64,000 nt of DNA from Cryptomeria japonica. Its lineage: Eukaryota; Streptophyta; Pinopsida; Cupressales; Cupressaceae. Under the pieces are notes generated by a model. That model saw only the letters and a program-made list of their open reading frames with translations. It ran no database searches and was not told the origin of the DNA. The translations under genes and the position numbers were made by a program. Position 1 is the first letter of the stretch; every line of letters begins with the position of its first letter. Positions 44,775 through 56,540 of this stretch are shown piece by piece. The stretch spans positions 209,891,744 to 209,955,743 of the forward strand of contig NC_081411.1 in NCBI RefSeq assembly GCF_030272615.1, given 5' to 3'.

Positions 44775-45076
44775 CACATGGCTAAAAGAGAAGGCTTTGA
44801 AAAAGTCCAATTGGAGTCTAAACACTATCAATTGTCTGAATGGATGCATGGATCCTTGCTAGACAATGGCTAATATGACCAAGGATTGTCGGGATATAAT
44901 AAATGAGCTGGAAGAATTCAAAATTTTGCACGTATACTAGGAAGGCAACAAAGCGACGGATCTACTGGCCAATCTGACGGTGGGCTACGTGGTGACTAAA
45001 TGGTGGAGTAGTAGGGATTTATTCTCGAAAAACCTATGCGATATAGCTCGTGATGATTATGCCCACTTAAGTTAAT
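44775..45076 (+). pseudogene. LINE-type RNase H C-terminal fragment, block B
   Basis: Reads QLESKHYQL-type sequence in one frame and DCRDIINELEEFKILHVY, stop, EGNKATDLLANLTVGYVVTKW in the next. The stop before EGN is shared with block A, so it predates the duplication. The same RVT_3 motif reasoning applies as at 29487. Confidence 0.6.
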
Positions 45077-45173
45077 CAATGATCTTTAATCATGATTTTA
45101 TGGAGTTGATGGGGAAACTTCTCCTTTTTGTTCTCCCTAATTGAAGATCTACAAACTTTAGTTGTGCCTAGAT

Positions 45174-45368
45174 TTTCCGTCTTATTGTGTGGCTCTTTTT
45201 CTACTACTATTTGGAGTCAATTCTGATGTGGCCCATTACCTGCAAGTATTTGGAGACTTCTCTGGTGTGGCCCATTTTCAGCTACTGCTTGGAGTGTTTT
45301 CTAGTGTGGTCCATTCCCTGTGCCTGTTCGAAGACTTCTCTAGTGTGGCCCATTTTCTATTGTTCAAC
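45174..45368 (+). repeat. 39-bp minisatellite, block B
   Basis: Four 39-base units begin at 45213 with a partial unit before. The 13-residue reading (LFGVNSDVAHYLQ, VFGDFSGVAHFQL, LLGVFSSVVHSLC) is kept in register with block A. Confidence 0.85.
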
Positions 45369-45423
45369 GTCCTGAAGCATAAAGGGTGGGGACAAGAATA
45401 CGCAAGAACCATCTACTAGTAAG

Positions 45424-46872
45424 AAATGGAAGAAAAACAAGGAAGTGTGCAAGGAAATCATTGATGGGGGAATTCTCCCCGTCTTGGATAGGCTTCATGG
45501 CCGTTCTCCTCTGCTCATGGAGTCCTTTGTCAATGGCTGGAAGAAAGGGTTACTGAGGGCTTATGGAGCTGAGTATAAGCTTGACAAAACCCTAGTTGTG
45601 ACGGTCATTGGCCTAGCAACATATGGCATAAGTTTCTATAGAGATGGGAAAACTAAGGATAAGGACTTGACTAATTTCTTTCACAAAGACAAGGAGCACT
45701 CTAGAGTTACCAAAATGGCAGATGCAGGCTAAAACAAGAAAGATCTTATGGCTCCTTGGGCAGACATGGTCAAGTTCATCATGAGGTATATTACGCTCGA
45801 TGGAAGATATGCCAACATCATTTCCTATCATTTTACCATTTTCAATCATTTTCGACATGGTAAAATCATTTATGTTCCTTTCTATTTGGCCTCTTCTTTA
45901 GAAAATAGTCTTAAAAAACATATGGAGAATCCAAACAATCCTATTCTCCATGAAGGGCTTATTGTGCTCAACATGAAGTATGCTAACACCCTTGAAGTTT
46001 TGCCATCTCTATCTATGAAAGGCCAACAGACTAATATTCAGAATGTCTCTGACTCATAAATGGATTTGGAGGATAGTGGGTGTTCCATGCTTTTGATGAC
46101 CCTAATTATAAGCCTATGAAAGAAGGGGGGATGATAGTCACCCCTAGGAGGTTTAGCAGTAATAATCCCCCCAGATGGGCGGTTAGCAAATATAAATACA
46201 CCAGCAAAGTTATTTCTAAGGATGATCCCCCTTCTAAAAAGAAGAAGCTTGCAGCTAAGGACTATGGTCCAAAGAATTCATATCAAGAAATTAAAATGGA
46301 CATTCCCATCAACGTCCTAAAAGAAAAACATGGGACGATGGCCAAAGAAGAGAACCATGGGATAGAAAGGACTGGTAATCTGATGAACATGGTGATAGAA
46401 GCTACCAGAAGCTAGGAGAGTTGTTGAAAGTTGGTGGAGAGTGAAAATTAGGGTTAAGGAGATTATTGATATCTTCACTGCATCCACTAAGCCCAGCAAA
46501 TCCAAGAAACTCATGATTATGACTCAGAAGCTCTCCTAGGACGTTGAGGTGATGAAATGAAATTGTGAACAAAGAATTAAAAAGATGGAACAATCTATGG
46601 AAAAGATAAAGAAAAACCTCAAGAACCTGGTTGACATAAGCAAAGAAGCCATGAACAACACTATAGAGGGGCTCGAAAAGATAAATGTCGTGGTTGGGGA
46701 ATACAGATCTTTCCAGAGTGAACCAAACAAAGATCTTGGAGGTAAAGATTTGGCTGTTGGAGACAACAAAACCACTGGTCCTAGTTCCAATACCAGAAGA
46801 AGGAGCAGCAACAAGGGTAACTCCATATTGATTATGGAGGAACTAGAGAAAATCAACAAGATTTCCATCTAG
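45424..46872 (+). pseudogene. Unknown ORF with coiled-coil tail, block B
   Basis: Collinear with 30108-31626: VCKEIIDGGILPVLDRLHG, VIGLATYGISFYRDGKTK, a shared stop near 45730, YITLDGRYANIISYHFTIF, NPILHEGLIVLNMKYANT, a frameshift near 46.06 kb, a basic linker and the coiled coil (45-residue scale heptads from MEQSMEKIKKNLKNLVDISK). A deletion of about 15 bases relative to A lies near 46.44 kb. Some stops in A (for example near 30995) are open here, so degeneration continued after duplication. Confidence 0.5.
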
Positions 46873-48069
46873 AAAAACAAGCAGCTGGTGCACTCTCTTA
46901 ATTGAGAGTTTTTCTTTTTGTTTTTGTCTTGTTGTGTATGTCTATGTTGCTTTCATGGCTATTTTGGGGTTCTCCCTTGTTTTACAGTTGGTTTATGTCT
47001 ATTTGGCTAATGGCCAATTTTTGTAAAACTTTTGGTTTCGGGTCCATGTAAAACCCGTTTGTCTATATCATTGAGTAAAGAGAGGCAAAAGTGTTGTAAG
47101 GTAATCATTGAGTAAAGAAACGTATATATCTTAGCATAAGAAGAAATGGTTAAACACATGGGAGGATTGGATTATTGAATCTAAGAAAGTAATAAAACAT
47201 CTATTATTTTCTTTCTTAGTTTTAGTGAGATCTTCCAAGTTGACTTTGATGCAAGTTGATTTTATGTAGTCAAAAAGTGATAATGCTTGATGTGTGTACC
47301 ATTAATATGTCATCCCATAGGATTCTCATTTAGATGTCTTAGATTTACTACCATGGATTTTCTAATGCCATGGATATAGTGTGGCCATAGTCAATGGAAC
47401 TTCAATTTCCCTTGTTTCTTAAACATGTTATCAGATATAATTACTAGAACCCATTTTTTGAATGTTTTTAATTTAAAATTCTTGGCATGCCATGCTTTCT
47501 CCTTCTACCACTCAATTTTGTGCTTATAGATTGTACTTTATCTGTATTAATCTATTTAATATAAATATTCTATCAAGTGTCCCAAAGATTGGTCATGCTC
47601 CAACCACAAAGTGAGTGTGGTGCATATGTTAAGGGCTATGACTATCAAAGGAACTCTGGCGTCAATACCATAGGTGAACTAAAATTATTTGAGCTTACTT
47701 TTCCTTTTGTATAATGTTCGGTATGCCAAAAAGAATTGTATGTACTTTTACATCCGAATCTATGATGGTTTCATCACACATTTTCATTAATGCTTTGTTA
47801 ATTATCTTTTTTATTAATTCAATTACTGCATTAGCTTGTGATTGATAGGGGAAATCATGTTGTGTGCTACCATAAAGTTTGTAGTAATTATTTTATCATC
47901 TTGTTTATAGGGCGTTTTTCTTGACCACTCACTATACTAAAAGGATATTGATACCTTGTAATGATATTATCATATAGGAACCTTGTGCCAGTCTTTGTCG
48001 TACAATCTTTTGTGGGTTCTACCTTTGCCCACTTTGTGAGATAAACTACTCCTCTTAGGATTAGTGTTC

Positions 48070-48560
48070 ATTTAGATTAGGGTTTAGAGTTTATATAAAA
48101 TATGATTCAATTAGGCTTAGTTTTAAAGAAAGGGTTGAGTTAAAACCAGGGTAAAATTAAGGTTATAAGGGAAATATGAGTTATGATTAGGGTTGGGATT
48201 ACAATATGTTTAATGTTCAAATAGGTATAGAGCTAGCTTTTAGCTAGGGTCAGGTTTGATATTCTATTACAACTAAAATAGAGTTAGGGTTAGAGTTAAC
48301 ATTAGATCAGGCTTATAGTTTGGGCTTAATTAAGATTATAGCTAAGGTTAGGATTATAGTTATAAATAGGGTTAATATTAGAGTAAGGGTTATGTTTAGG
48401 TCTATGGTGAGCTTAATCAGGGTTAGGGATAGGGTTCAAGATCAATTAAGTGTAGGTGTAGAGTTTAATTATTGCTATGATTTAAACAAAATTAGGATCA
48501 ATTAGAATTAAATTTTAAATAAATTCAAGGTTAGGGTTAGGATTAAAATTAGGACTAGGA
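48070..48560. repeat. Degenerate TTAGGG-like repeat tract, block B
   Basis: Same irregular TTAGGGTT-rich tract as 32795-33275, at the same distance upstream of the second F-box gene. Confidence 0.7.
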
Positions 48561-49118
48561 TTAATATTACAAATAAACACATTAAGGATATATCCGCTTA
48601 TTCTATAAATATTATTAAATATATATAAGCTAGTATTATTTTTATGAATGTAAATTTATGAATCATTATTATTTTGTAATACATAAGAATATTTATAGAA
48701 AATGATTTATTGCAATCATTTTTTATTTTGATAAAATTGTTGTCTTAAATAATTTATCTTCACAAGAACCATTTTCTTTTTGCAACATTAAGTAATCATC
48801 TCTGCATGGAACAATATATTCTTCTATTAGAATTTTTCAATAACTATTATTTTTAAAATTAAGCTAATCAAAAGAACTTTCACATTTAATTTAATTTTCT
48901 CACTCTTTCCATGTATTTATTTCTTAATATAATGTAATCTAATATAATATATATCGAATTGATCCTTTATTGATAAAACAAAAAATTGCATTTATTGTTT
49001 CGGTTGAAATTTAAAATGATAGCACAATCAATTGTGAATTAATTTATTCTTATTAATTTAGTCTCCTAAGAGCATTCCCAAAGGGCGTGGCCGTCGAACC
49101 TGGACAACCGTTTGCATG

Positions 49119-49125
49119 TATAAAG
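49119..49125 (+). promoter_or_regulatory. Putative TATA box of F-box/kelch gene B
   Basis: TATAAAG 110 bases before the ATG, in the same context as gene A. Confidence 0.5.
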
Positions 49126-49234
49126 CAGGGCCGATAGTTTGAACACGCAATGTAATATAATTTATTGAATTTCTGCACAATCTGACTCGGTCTGTAAGAT
49201 TAGAGCTTCATATCTTATTTAGGAAGATTTGATA

Positions 49235-50239
49235 ATGGATTTTATGGACGAGCTCCCTGAACAAATATTTCGAGATATCTTATTAAGAGTACCCTATAAA
49301 TCTCAATCAAACATTAAGCAATTGTTAAAACCCGCCCAAGAAATGATGGATTGCTTAGAGTTTTATCAAGATAGAATTAAGTTTGGGACGGCTAAGAAAT
49401 ATATTTGTTTCCTCCAGCATGCTGGGATATCTATATACGACCCTCTTGATCAATCAGTGGAAATGCTCCCTCCTATTCCCACCGGATTCGAAATCTTAAG
49501 GATTTCTCAGATTCAATGTGTTAAACACAAAATCGTTTTGCTGGGCTTGGAACATGATGGCAGTTTTAGTAAAAAAATTCTGATATATGATCTATTATGT
49601 AGTACATGGAAGCAAGGTGCTGAATTTCCCACTGGCAAACGTGCAGCCCTATTTGCATGTTGTGCCACGCCTCAAGGATCAATTTACATTGCAGGAGGAA
49701 TTGAAGAAGATGGTTTTAACGATGAACTCTCTGATGCGGCTGTCTATAGAGTGGATGAAGACAAGTGGGAACTTCTTCCCCAGATGCAGGAAGAAATTGG
49801 CCCGTGTAGGGGTGTTTTCATTGAAGGAATGTTTTATGTCATTGGTATTTCGAATAATATAAGTCAGAGGTTTGATCCCAACACAGGAGCATGGACAACA
49901 ATAGAAAATATGTCTCTGTACAATTCATGGCACGTCCAGCTTGTGTACGATTTTGCACAACTATATGCATTTGGAAGGAACGGAATGGAGAAATACGATT
50001 GGAAAGGAAATATGTGGACAAATTTCGATTTTCCTGAAGAGATTTTCTTTGTTCGTGCCACAGCATGGTGTGATAGAATTTTCGTTTGCGGATATAATAA
50101 TCCTAACTTCGAATTAGGGGCCCCAGTTTTTTATATGTATAAACCTGAAGCAGCTTTCTATGATAGGTGGATTTCTCTTGACAGGCCAAGACAATTTCTG
50201 GAAATGGAAGTCGTTGCTGTCGCCACGATAGAAATTTAG
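49235..50239 (+). CDS. F-box/kelch-repeat protein, copy B
   Basis: Intact 334-codon single-exon gene starting MDFMDELPEQIF at ATG 49235 and ending VATIEI. It differs from copy A by seven bases: five change residues (N to D, L to V, H to R, V to A, I to V) and two are silent. Domain layout, including the altered F-box C-terminus (LLKPAQEMM) and the kelch-like blades, is the same. The expected role is substrate recognition in an SCF ubiquitin ligase, in cytosol or nucleus; the target is unknown. Flanking DNA differs from block A more than the coding region does. Confidence 0.88.
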   Translation: MDFMDELPEQIFRDILLRVPYKSQSNIKQLLKPAQEMMDCLEFYQDRIKFGTAKKYICFLQHAGISIYDPLDQSVEMLPPIPTGFEILRISQIQCVKHKIVLLGLEHDGSFSKKILIYDLLCSTWKQGAEFPTGKRAALFACCATPQGSIYIAGGIEEDGFNDELSDAAVYRVDEDKWELLPQMQEEIGPCRGVFIEGMFYVIGISNNISQRFDPNTGAWTTIENMSLYNSWHVQLVYDFAQLYAFGRNGMEKYDWKGNMWTNFDFPEEIFFVRATAWCDRIFVCGYNNPNFELGAPVFYMYKPEAAFYDRWISLDRPRQFLEMEVVAVATIEI

Positions 50240-50553
50240 TATAACATATAACATGAGATAAGATGTGATTGCCCTGTAAGCTCAAGGATACGGAAAAAGA
50301 AGTTGGAGATCGGCCCTGCCAAACAGGAAAGGTCATAACAGGATCATCACAGCACACCATTGGGTCCGTTTTCACTATTGGTATCGGCCATCAATTAAGA
50401 AATACATTTGAGTTAAATCATATATACAATGTATGATGTAAAAAAAACAATTATCTTAATTATGGATATCTCCTCTACGAACCCTTTTTTTTAATTCTAA
50501 AATGATCATCATTTATTTATACAAAATACACATTAAATTTCATAACAATCATC

Positions 50554-50967
50554 TCTTTATAAAAATAAAATTTAAATGTTAAGTAACAATGAAATTTTTT
50601 ATTTTTAGGTTTTTTTCGTTAGAATCAAACTGTACAAAGAAGTTTGTTGTCACTATATTCATGTGACATAAGAATGTGCCATCATATTTTAGCTTTGTCA
50701 AAATCTACAAGCATAAAACATAAGTTTTATTTTACCAAAATTAAATAAGTTAGAACAAAAGTATTTCATTTAGAACATTAGGTATAATATCATGAATTTA
50801 GAAGCCTCGGGTTGGAATAAAAATTTATCATTGTAAAACTAATTGAATTTATCAATAAATTGACTTGCTGAAAACAATTATCTTAATAGATATAAATCCT
50901 CATAGGAGATTTTTATTGAATATTTACATCATGAGATGTATATTTTAATTACTTAATATGTTTCTTA
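50554..50967. other. Segment present only in block B
   Basis: About 410 AT-rich bases between ATCTCTTTAT and TGGTTTGTTAATTAG are absent from block A at 35.33 kb. No gene or element ends are visible, so a deletion in A is likelier than an insertion in B. Confidence 0.6.
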
Positions 50968-51150
50968 TGGTTTGTTAATTAGAATAAAATATTTGTAGTA
51001 CAAATACTTTTTTTACTTTATTGTTAAACTCAAACTTATTTTAGAAAGTTCAATATAAAATAAAAATGCTAGACAATAAATAGAGCATTCATGATGCTTG
51101 ATATGTGAGGAAGCTATTTCCAAGCTGATAGCAAAGAAAAATGTTCTACT

Positions 51151-51409
51151 TGTTAGTTTAAAATGAGCAAGAGAAGAACATAAGATAAACAAAAAATAGC
51201 AGAAAAGAAAATCAGACAACAAGAACATGAGATGAATTTATAGTGGTTCGGCAATTGCCTACGTCCACTCGCAAAGAAGGGATCTATCACATTAACCAAT
51301 ATCAATATTACATAGCCATACACATATTATTTATACATTTCTTCACCCATGAAGGAAGAGTTGGGGAAGCCAAACAGTCATATGACCGTTGGGCTTCATA
51401 TACCCAACA
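51151..51409 (-). repeat. 3' LTR of E6
   Basis: 259 bases, ends as in E1 and E4; the minus strand begins TGTTGGGTATATGAAG. ATGGGGGAGAT adjoins it. Confidence 0.85.
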
Positions 51410-51843
51410 ATCTCCCCCATGAAGCCCAACTGGTATAGGAAACATCCCTGCTTCCTTTTCTAATTTCATATTACAACCAATCTACTAGATTTTAGATTTG
51501 CAAACTTTTGTTCATGAACACTACAAATGAATCTCCTCCATGTCAAATCGGGGTTATAAACAACTTCTCCTACGATAGACACAAACTTACTAATAGAAAC
51601 ATTACTTTTTGCAAGGTCATAATAAATCCCTCCATCACAATCACCTTCTCCTTTGCTCCCCTTCTTGTAAACCTTGAACAAAGAACCTAAAAAATCACCA
51701 TTAGTCGGTTATAATACCCAAAAATAAAACTGTCTAACCCAAAACTCAAGCATTTCCTATTGCTAGTAACCACACATTTGGGTCCACTGGCCCTCTTCTT
51801 GGAAGTCTAGTAAATCAACTTCCTACCAAGGGTTTTGATAATT

Positions 51844-52605
51844 CTAATTTTCTTGGTGTGACACTTGATCTGCAACCATGCTCTGCATTGTTCTTGTGCA
51901 CTTAGATGGTCCATAAGAATATTGGCTTCCATCATTTACTGTATTAACATTACTGTTGACTAGAATACCTTCTGCACTATCAGCATGGTGAAGCCCACCA
52001 ATCAGCCTTTCTATGGTACTTCCACCTTCGTTCATAATACAATTATGGGTCTGAGGGCCCAACAACTCAAATGCTGCGACACAAGCACCAAATTTACTGC
52101 CAGCAGGGTGTCGTGGAATAGAATCCTTGTCAGGCTCAAAACAGAGCTTCTTTGTAGTCTTGCCAAGATCAATATCATACAATAGAATTATTTCATTGGC
52201 AAATCCAACCTTAGAATGGAAGGAACAATTATTTTCATCATCTTTAGGGTTTAAATTCTCTCTCTTATCCCCTATGCAACAACCCAATAGAGGGTATTCA
52301 GAGAAACTTTCCACAACCATATGCTTGGTTAGAATCATGTTAACGAATCATGTTAAGAAATTAGGTTCCTTATCAATCTCCTTGTTGTTCAAATCATTTA
52401 CACATGCCACAACTGCATCATGACATGAAAAAGAAACGGAACTGAAATCTCTACGCTTTGTAGTTGGCAGGTTACGTGCTAGCTTAATTTTCTCACAATC
52501 CCCCATGACATCAGGGCACAGTCCCGAAGCAAAGCTCCCATCTTCGCAAATGACACCAAATGCCAAGCCGACTAGCCATGGGTTCATACTCATGCTCATT
52601 TCCAT
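51844..52605 (-). pseudogene. E6 middle ORF
   Basis: It reads [20 protein letters not shown] to [13 protein letters not shown], a break near 52.34 kb, then [18 protein letters not shown] through [40 protein letters not shown] and SQYSYGPSKCTRTM. This is the longest open version of the second half. No recognised domain; same protein as 36231-36965. Confidence 0.5.
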
Positions 52606-52607
52606 CT

Positions 52608-53273
52608 TTAGTTTTGGTAGTCAACATTGTTTTCAGACTCCTTCGAATCGACCACAAAAGGTTCCTTCGTCACCCACAGAAAAGCCATCTCTTCACCTCC
52701 ATACGCAGTAAGATTAGGACCTCTTAGATAACCATATTCAGTACCAGTAGATTCCTTGTCATAAAAGTTGTTTGTATTTCTTGTAGAAGCTTGTGTACTA
52801 CCTGCAATCAAAGCATTCCACTCTGCCTCTACTTCTGCAATCTACAACAATAAATCAACACTCTCCTTTCCTTTTGGAAAATTAATTTCCTCAAAGACCA
52901 TATTCTCAGCCTTTCTGAAATCTTTTAGATCCTGCGCAGCCTTGAGCCAGAGGTTCTCTCCCGCCTCGTTGAGCTCTATAATCCTTGCGCTCCTTGGAAC
53001 TTCAGTCGCCAGGCACCCCAAATCCTCTTGTGGATTCATTCCACCAAGAAAAGGATTTGCTATCAATAAGGCATGCATTTTTGTGAGGAAAGAGTCCTTT
53101 GTCAGGAGCTTCCCATCACTTTCCTCTTGCTGAAATATAGTCTCTTCAGGAAAATATGATTCTTTCTCAAAGTTATCTTTTTCAATATTCATGATGTGAC
53201 ACAAAACTATTAACTTCTGGTCCATACAAATCAGTTTTTCTATGAATAGGAGATTCTCTTCATTCAACCTCAT
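52608..53273 (-). pseudogene. E6 coiled-coil ORF
   Basis: Reads MRLNEENLLFIEKLICMDQK, FPEETIFQQEESDGKLLTK, GKESVDLLL, a TAG near 52842, then IAEVEAEWNALIAGS-type sequence to VDYQN. Same family protein as 36968-37699, with one extra stop. Confidence 0.55.
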
Positions 53274-53512
53274 AAATTTTTCTTTTTCATAATCCTCTTA
53301 AGCCTTGTTCTCAACTTTCATGTAAACTTTTTGGTCCATACAAATCAGTTATTTTGTGAGTTAGAGACATTCATGTAAACGTTACAGGTTACTAGATCAC
53401 CATGCACAGGAGGAATTCAGGATTCACGAAAGGGCTTTAGAAACCATGTAGCAAATGAAAATGCCAAGCGTAAAGCCTAATTATTTGCCAGTGGCCTCCA
53501 TCCTATACCAAC

Positions 53513-53815
53513 ATGGGAGCTTTTGAAATAAGATATGGACACGCATCACAGGATAACGGTAGGGAGATTTTTGAAAGTTATTATAGTTCAAAATTCCTTG
53601 GTTTTAGACATTTAGGAAAGGATAAATGTGGAATTATAGACCTCGCACCTGTATTTGCTGACATAATGATTCAAAGTTTTGTCATGTCATGGAATGCATC
53701 AATTGCAAGAGATGTGGAAATAGATTTGATGGAAGGGCTTCGGAAAGTTGCAGACTCATTGGTGACTGTCAGATCTAACCCTCACAAACTTCAACCTACA
53801 TCCTCCATATGTTGA
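53513..53815 (+). pseudogene. PPR-protein fragment, copy B1
   Basis: Reads FEIRYGHASQDNGREIF, CGIIDLAPVFADIMI and SFVMSWNASIARDVEIDL. Counterpart of 37878-38172; the DRM of the PPR helix has changed to DIM here. Confidence 0.55.
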
Positions 53816-55329
53816 CTAGAATACCTTCTACACTATCAGCATCATGAAGCCCACCAATCAGCCTTTCCATGGTACTTCCACCTTCGTTCATAATACAATT
53901 ATGGGTCTGAGGTCCCAAGGACTCAAATGTTGCAACACGAGCACCAAATCTACTACCAGCAGGGTGTCGTGGCATAGAATCCTTGTCAGGTTCAAAACAG
54001 AGCTTCTTTGTGGTCTTGCCAAGATCAATATGATACAATAAAATTATTTCATTGGCAAATCCAACCTTGGAATGGAAGGAAGAATTATTTCCGTCATCTT
54101 TAGGGTTTAAATTCTCACTCTCATCCCTTTTGTAACAACCCAATGGAGGGTATTCAAAGAAACTTTCCACAACCATATGCTTGGTTAGAATCATCTTAAC
54201 GAATCCAACATCACCATTTTTAAATAAATTAGGTTCCTTCTCAATCTCATTGTTGTTCAAATCATTTACACATGCCACAACTACATCAGATGAAAAAGAA
54301 ATGGAACCAGAATCTCTGCGCTTTACAGTTGGTAGGTTACGTGCTAGCTTAATTTTCTAGCAATCCCCCATGACATCAGGGCACAGTCCCAAAGCAAATC
54401 TACCATCTTCCCAAATGACACCAAATGCCGAGCCGACTAGCCATTGGTTCATACTCATGCTCATTTCCATCTTCAGTTTTGGTAGTCAACGTTCTTTTCA
54501 GACTTCTTCGAATCGACCATAGAAGGTTCCTTCGTCACCCACAGAAAAGCCATCTCTTCACCTCCATATGCAGCAACATTAGGACTACTTAGATAACCAT
54601 ATTCAGTACCAGCAGATTCCTTCTCATAAATGTTGTTTGCATTTCTTGTAGAAGCTTGTGTACTACCTGCAATCAAAGCATTCCACTCTGCCTCTACTTC
54701 TGCAGTCTGCAACAATAAATCAACACTCTCCTTTCCTTTTGGAAAATTAATTTCCTCAAAGACCATATTCTCAGCCTTTCAGAAGTCGTTTAGATCCTGT
54801 GTAGCCTTGAGCCAGAGGCTCTCTCCCACCTCCTTGAGCTCTATAATCCTTGCGCTCCTGGGAACTTCAGTCGCTAGGTACCCTGAGTCCTCTTGTGGAT
54901 TCTTTCCACCAAGGAAAGGATTTCCTATCAATAAGGCATGCATTTTTCTGAGGAAAGAGTCCTTTGTCAGGAGTGTCCCATCACTTTCCTCTTGCTGAAA
55001 TACGGTCTCTTCAGAAAAATCTGATTATTTCTCAAAGTTATCTTTTTCAATATTCATGATGCGACACAAAACCATTGACGTGTCATCCATACAAATCAGT
55101 TTTTCTATGAGTAGGAGATTCTCTTCATTCAACCTCATAAATTTTTCTTTTTCATAATCCTCTTGAGCCTTGTTCTCAACTTTCATGTAAACTTTCTCGT
55201 GCATACAAATCAGTTTTTCTATGAGCGAGAGACATTCATGTAAACGTTATTGGTTACTAGATCGCCACGCATAGGAGGAATTCAGGATTCAGGGAAGGGC
55301 TTCCTAATTATTTGCCAGTGGCATCCATC
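53816..55329 (-). mobile_element. E-family remnant E7 (local duplication)
   Basis: Counterpart of E5. Reverse-strand frames: 53796-54278 (middle ORF, second half, open) and 54473-54766 (GKESVDLLLQTAEVEAEWNA). There is no LTR. The 55.3 kb end has lost about 60 bases relative to 39.66-39.72 kb. Confidence 0.7.
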
Positions 55330-55940
55330 CTGTACCAATGTGGGAGCATTTGAAATAAGATATGGACACACCCTAGTTTTAGACATGTAGGAAAGGATAA
55401 ATGTGGAATTATAGACCTCACACCTGTATTTGCTGACAGAATGCTTCAAAGTTTTGTCGTCTCATGGAATGCGTCGATTGTAAGAGCTGCAGAAATAGAT
55501 TTGATGGAAAGGCTTTGGAAAGTTGCACACTCGTTGGTGACTGTCAGATCTAACCCCCACAACCTTCAGGCTGCATCCTCCATATGTGTGCCAAAATTGG
55601 CTTTTGGGGCGTTGTCGTTGTGACAACTCTGTTTGCCATGTACACAAAATGTGAGGGCAGAGGCTTGGCATGTGGTCTACGTAACAAAATTGCCTAATGG
55701 AGATGTGGTCTATGTAACAGATTTACTGAAAAGGCTTTAGAATCTTTCAAACAAATGCAGATAGCAGGCATAGAGCCAAACTCTTTTTCCTGTCACCTCC
55801 AGCAGCCAATTATTTCTTACAAAATACCTCTAAGAAATGTCATCTCATCGAATGCAAGGATAGGAAGATTTTGTAGACAATATATTTGATGGAAAGACTC
55901 CTGCCAATTGGAATGCGTTCAGAAGAATATATATATATAT
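55330..55940 (+). pseudogene. PPR-protein pseudogene, copy B2
   Basis: Same two PPR units as 39712-40400, with a small deletion after FEIRYGH. DRMLQSFVVSWNASIVRAAE is the best-preserved SWNA motif of the set. The second unit near 55.73-55.86 kb has QMQIAGIEPNSFSC. Frames are broken. Confidence 0.55.
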
Positions 55941-56353
55941 TTTGAAAACAAATGCTGCCAGATTTCTTTTCGAGTAGATTACACTTTCAAAACAAATGCA
56001 CCATTCCTCATTTATTACAAGGCCATGCTCTGCAAGAAAGAACGCTTTCTACTTTACTGTCTCTCTCGTCCTCTCTTCAAGTTTCAAAATTTTTTTCTTT
56101 ACTATTCCTTTTTTAAAAATTTTCCATTCATGCCTTTGACCACTTGGTCGGGGATGTGACATGCTAGTGATCAACTAGCTCTTATACGAAATGTTGTAGA
56201 TGTAAATTAGGGTATCTTTTTAGCTTTCCAGATCTTTGGATATTTCAATGCCATTAGTAAATCCATACATTAAAAATAAAATTCATATTTATGCCATTAG
56301 TCTTAAATAAGGAGAATGATTAAAGCTATTAGATTTCTACAATCCATTTTGTA

Positions 56354-56540
56354 TTCTAGTGTATTTTTTCTGGATTCGATTTTGTGTATGTTTTCCATCA
56401 ATGTTTCGAATCACACTCCATGATTCATCATCACGATGAAAAGAATTCCCAAGACATGAAAGATGATGAATCACGGAGTGTGATTCGAAAAGCTGATGGA
56501 AAAAATACACACAATCGAATCCAGAAAAAATACACTAGAA
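56354..56540. repeat. Long inverted repeat (hairpin), best copy
   Basis: The 187-base foldback starts TTCTAGTGTATTTTTTCTGG and ends CCAGAAAAAATACACTAGAA, with ~75-base arms and a short loop around 56435-56460. Arm mismatches are few. Transcription would give a long stem-loop. Confidence 0.8.

Larger units (their letters stand above)
43905..49118. repeat. Block B upstream part (R1, unknown ORF, R2)
   Basis: Collinear with 28592-33877. It contains R1 (43905-44770), RNase H scrap, minisatellite, unknown ORF, R2 (47.09-47.81 kb) and TTAGGG-like repeats. Bases 48.57-49.1 kb are AT-rich without visible features. Confidence 0.85.
51151..53507 (-). mobile_element. E-family LTR element remnant E6, block B
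   Basis: Counterpart of E4: 3' LTR 51151-51409, polypurine tract, then reverse-strand ORFs. The middle ORF is open at 51844-52338 ([19 protein letters not shown], where E4 has a stop) and continues at 52348-52605; the coiled-coil ORF spans 52608-53273 with one break. There is no 5' LTR. Confidence 0.75.
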
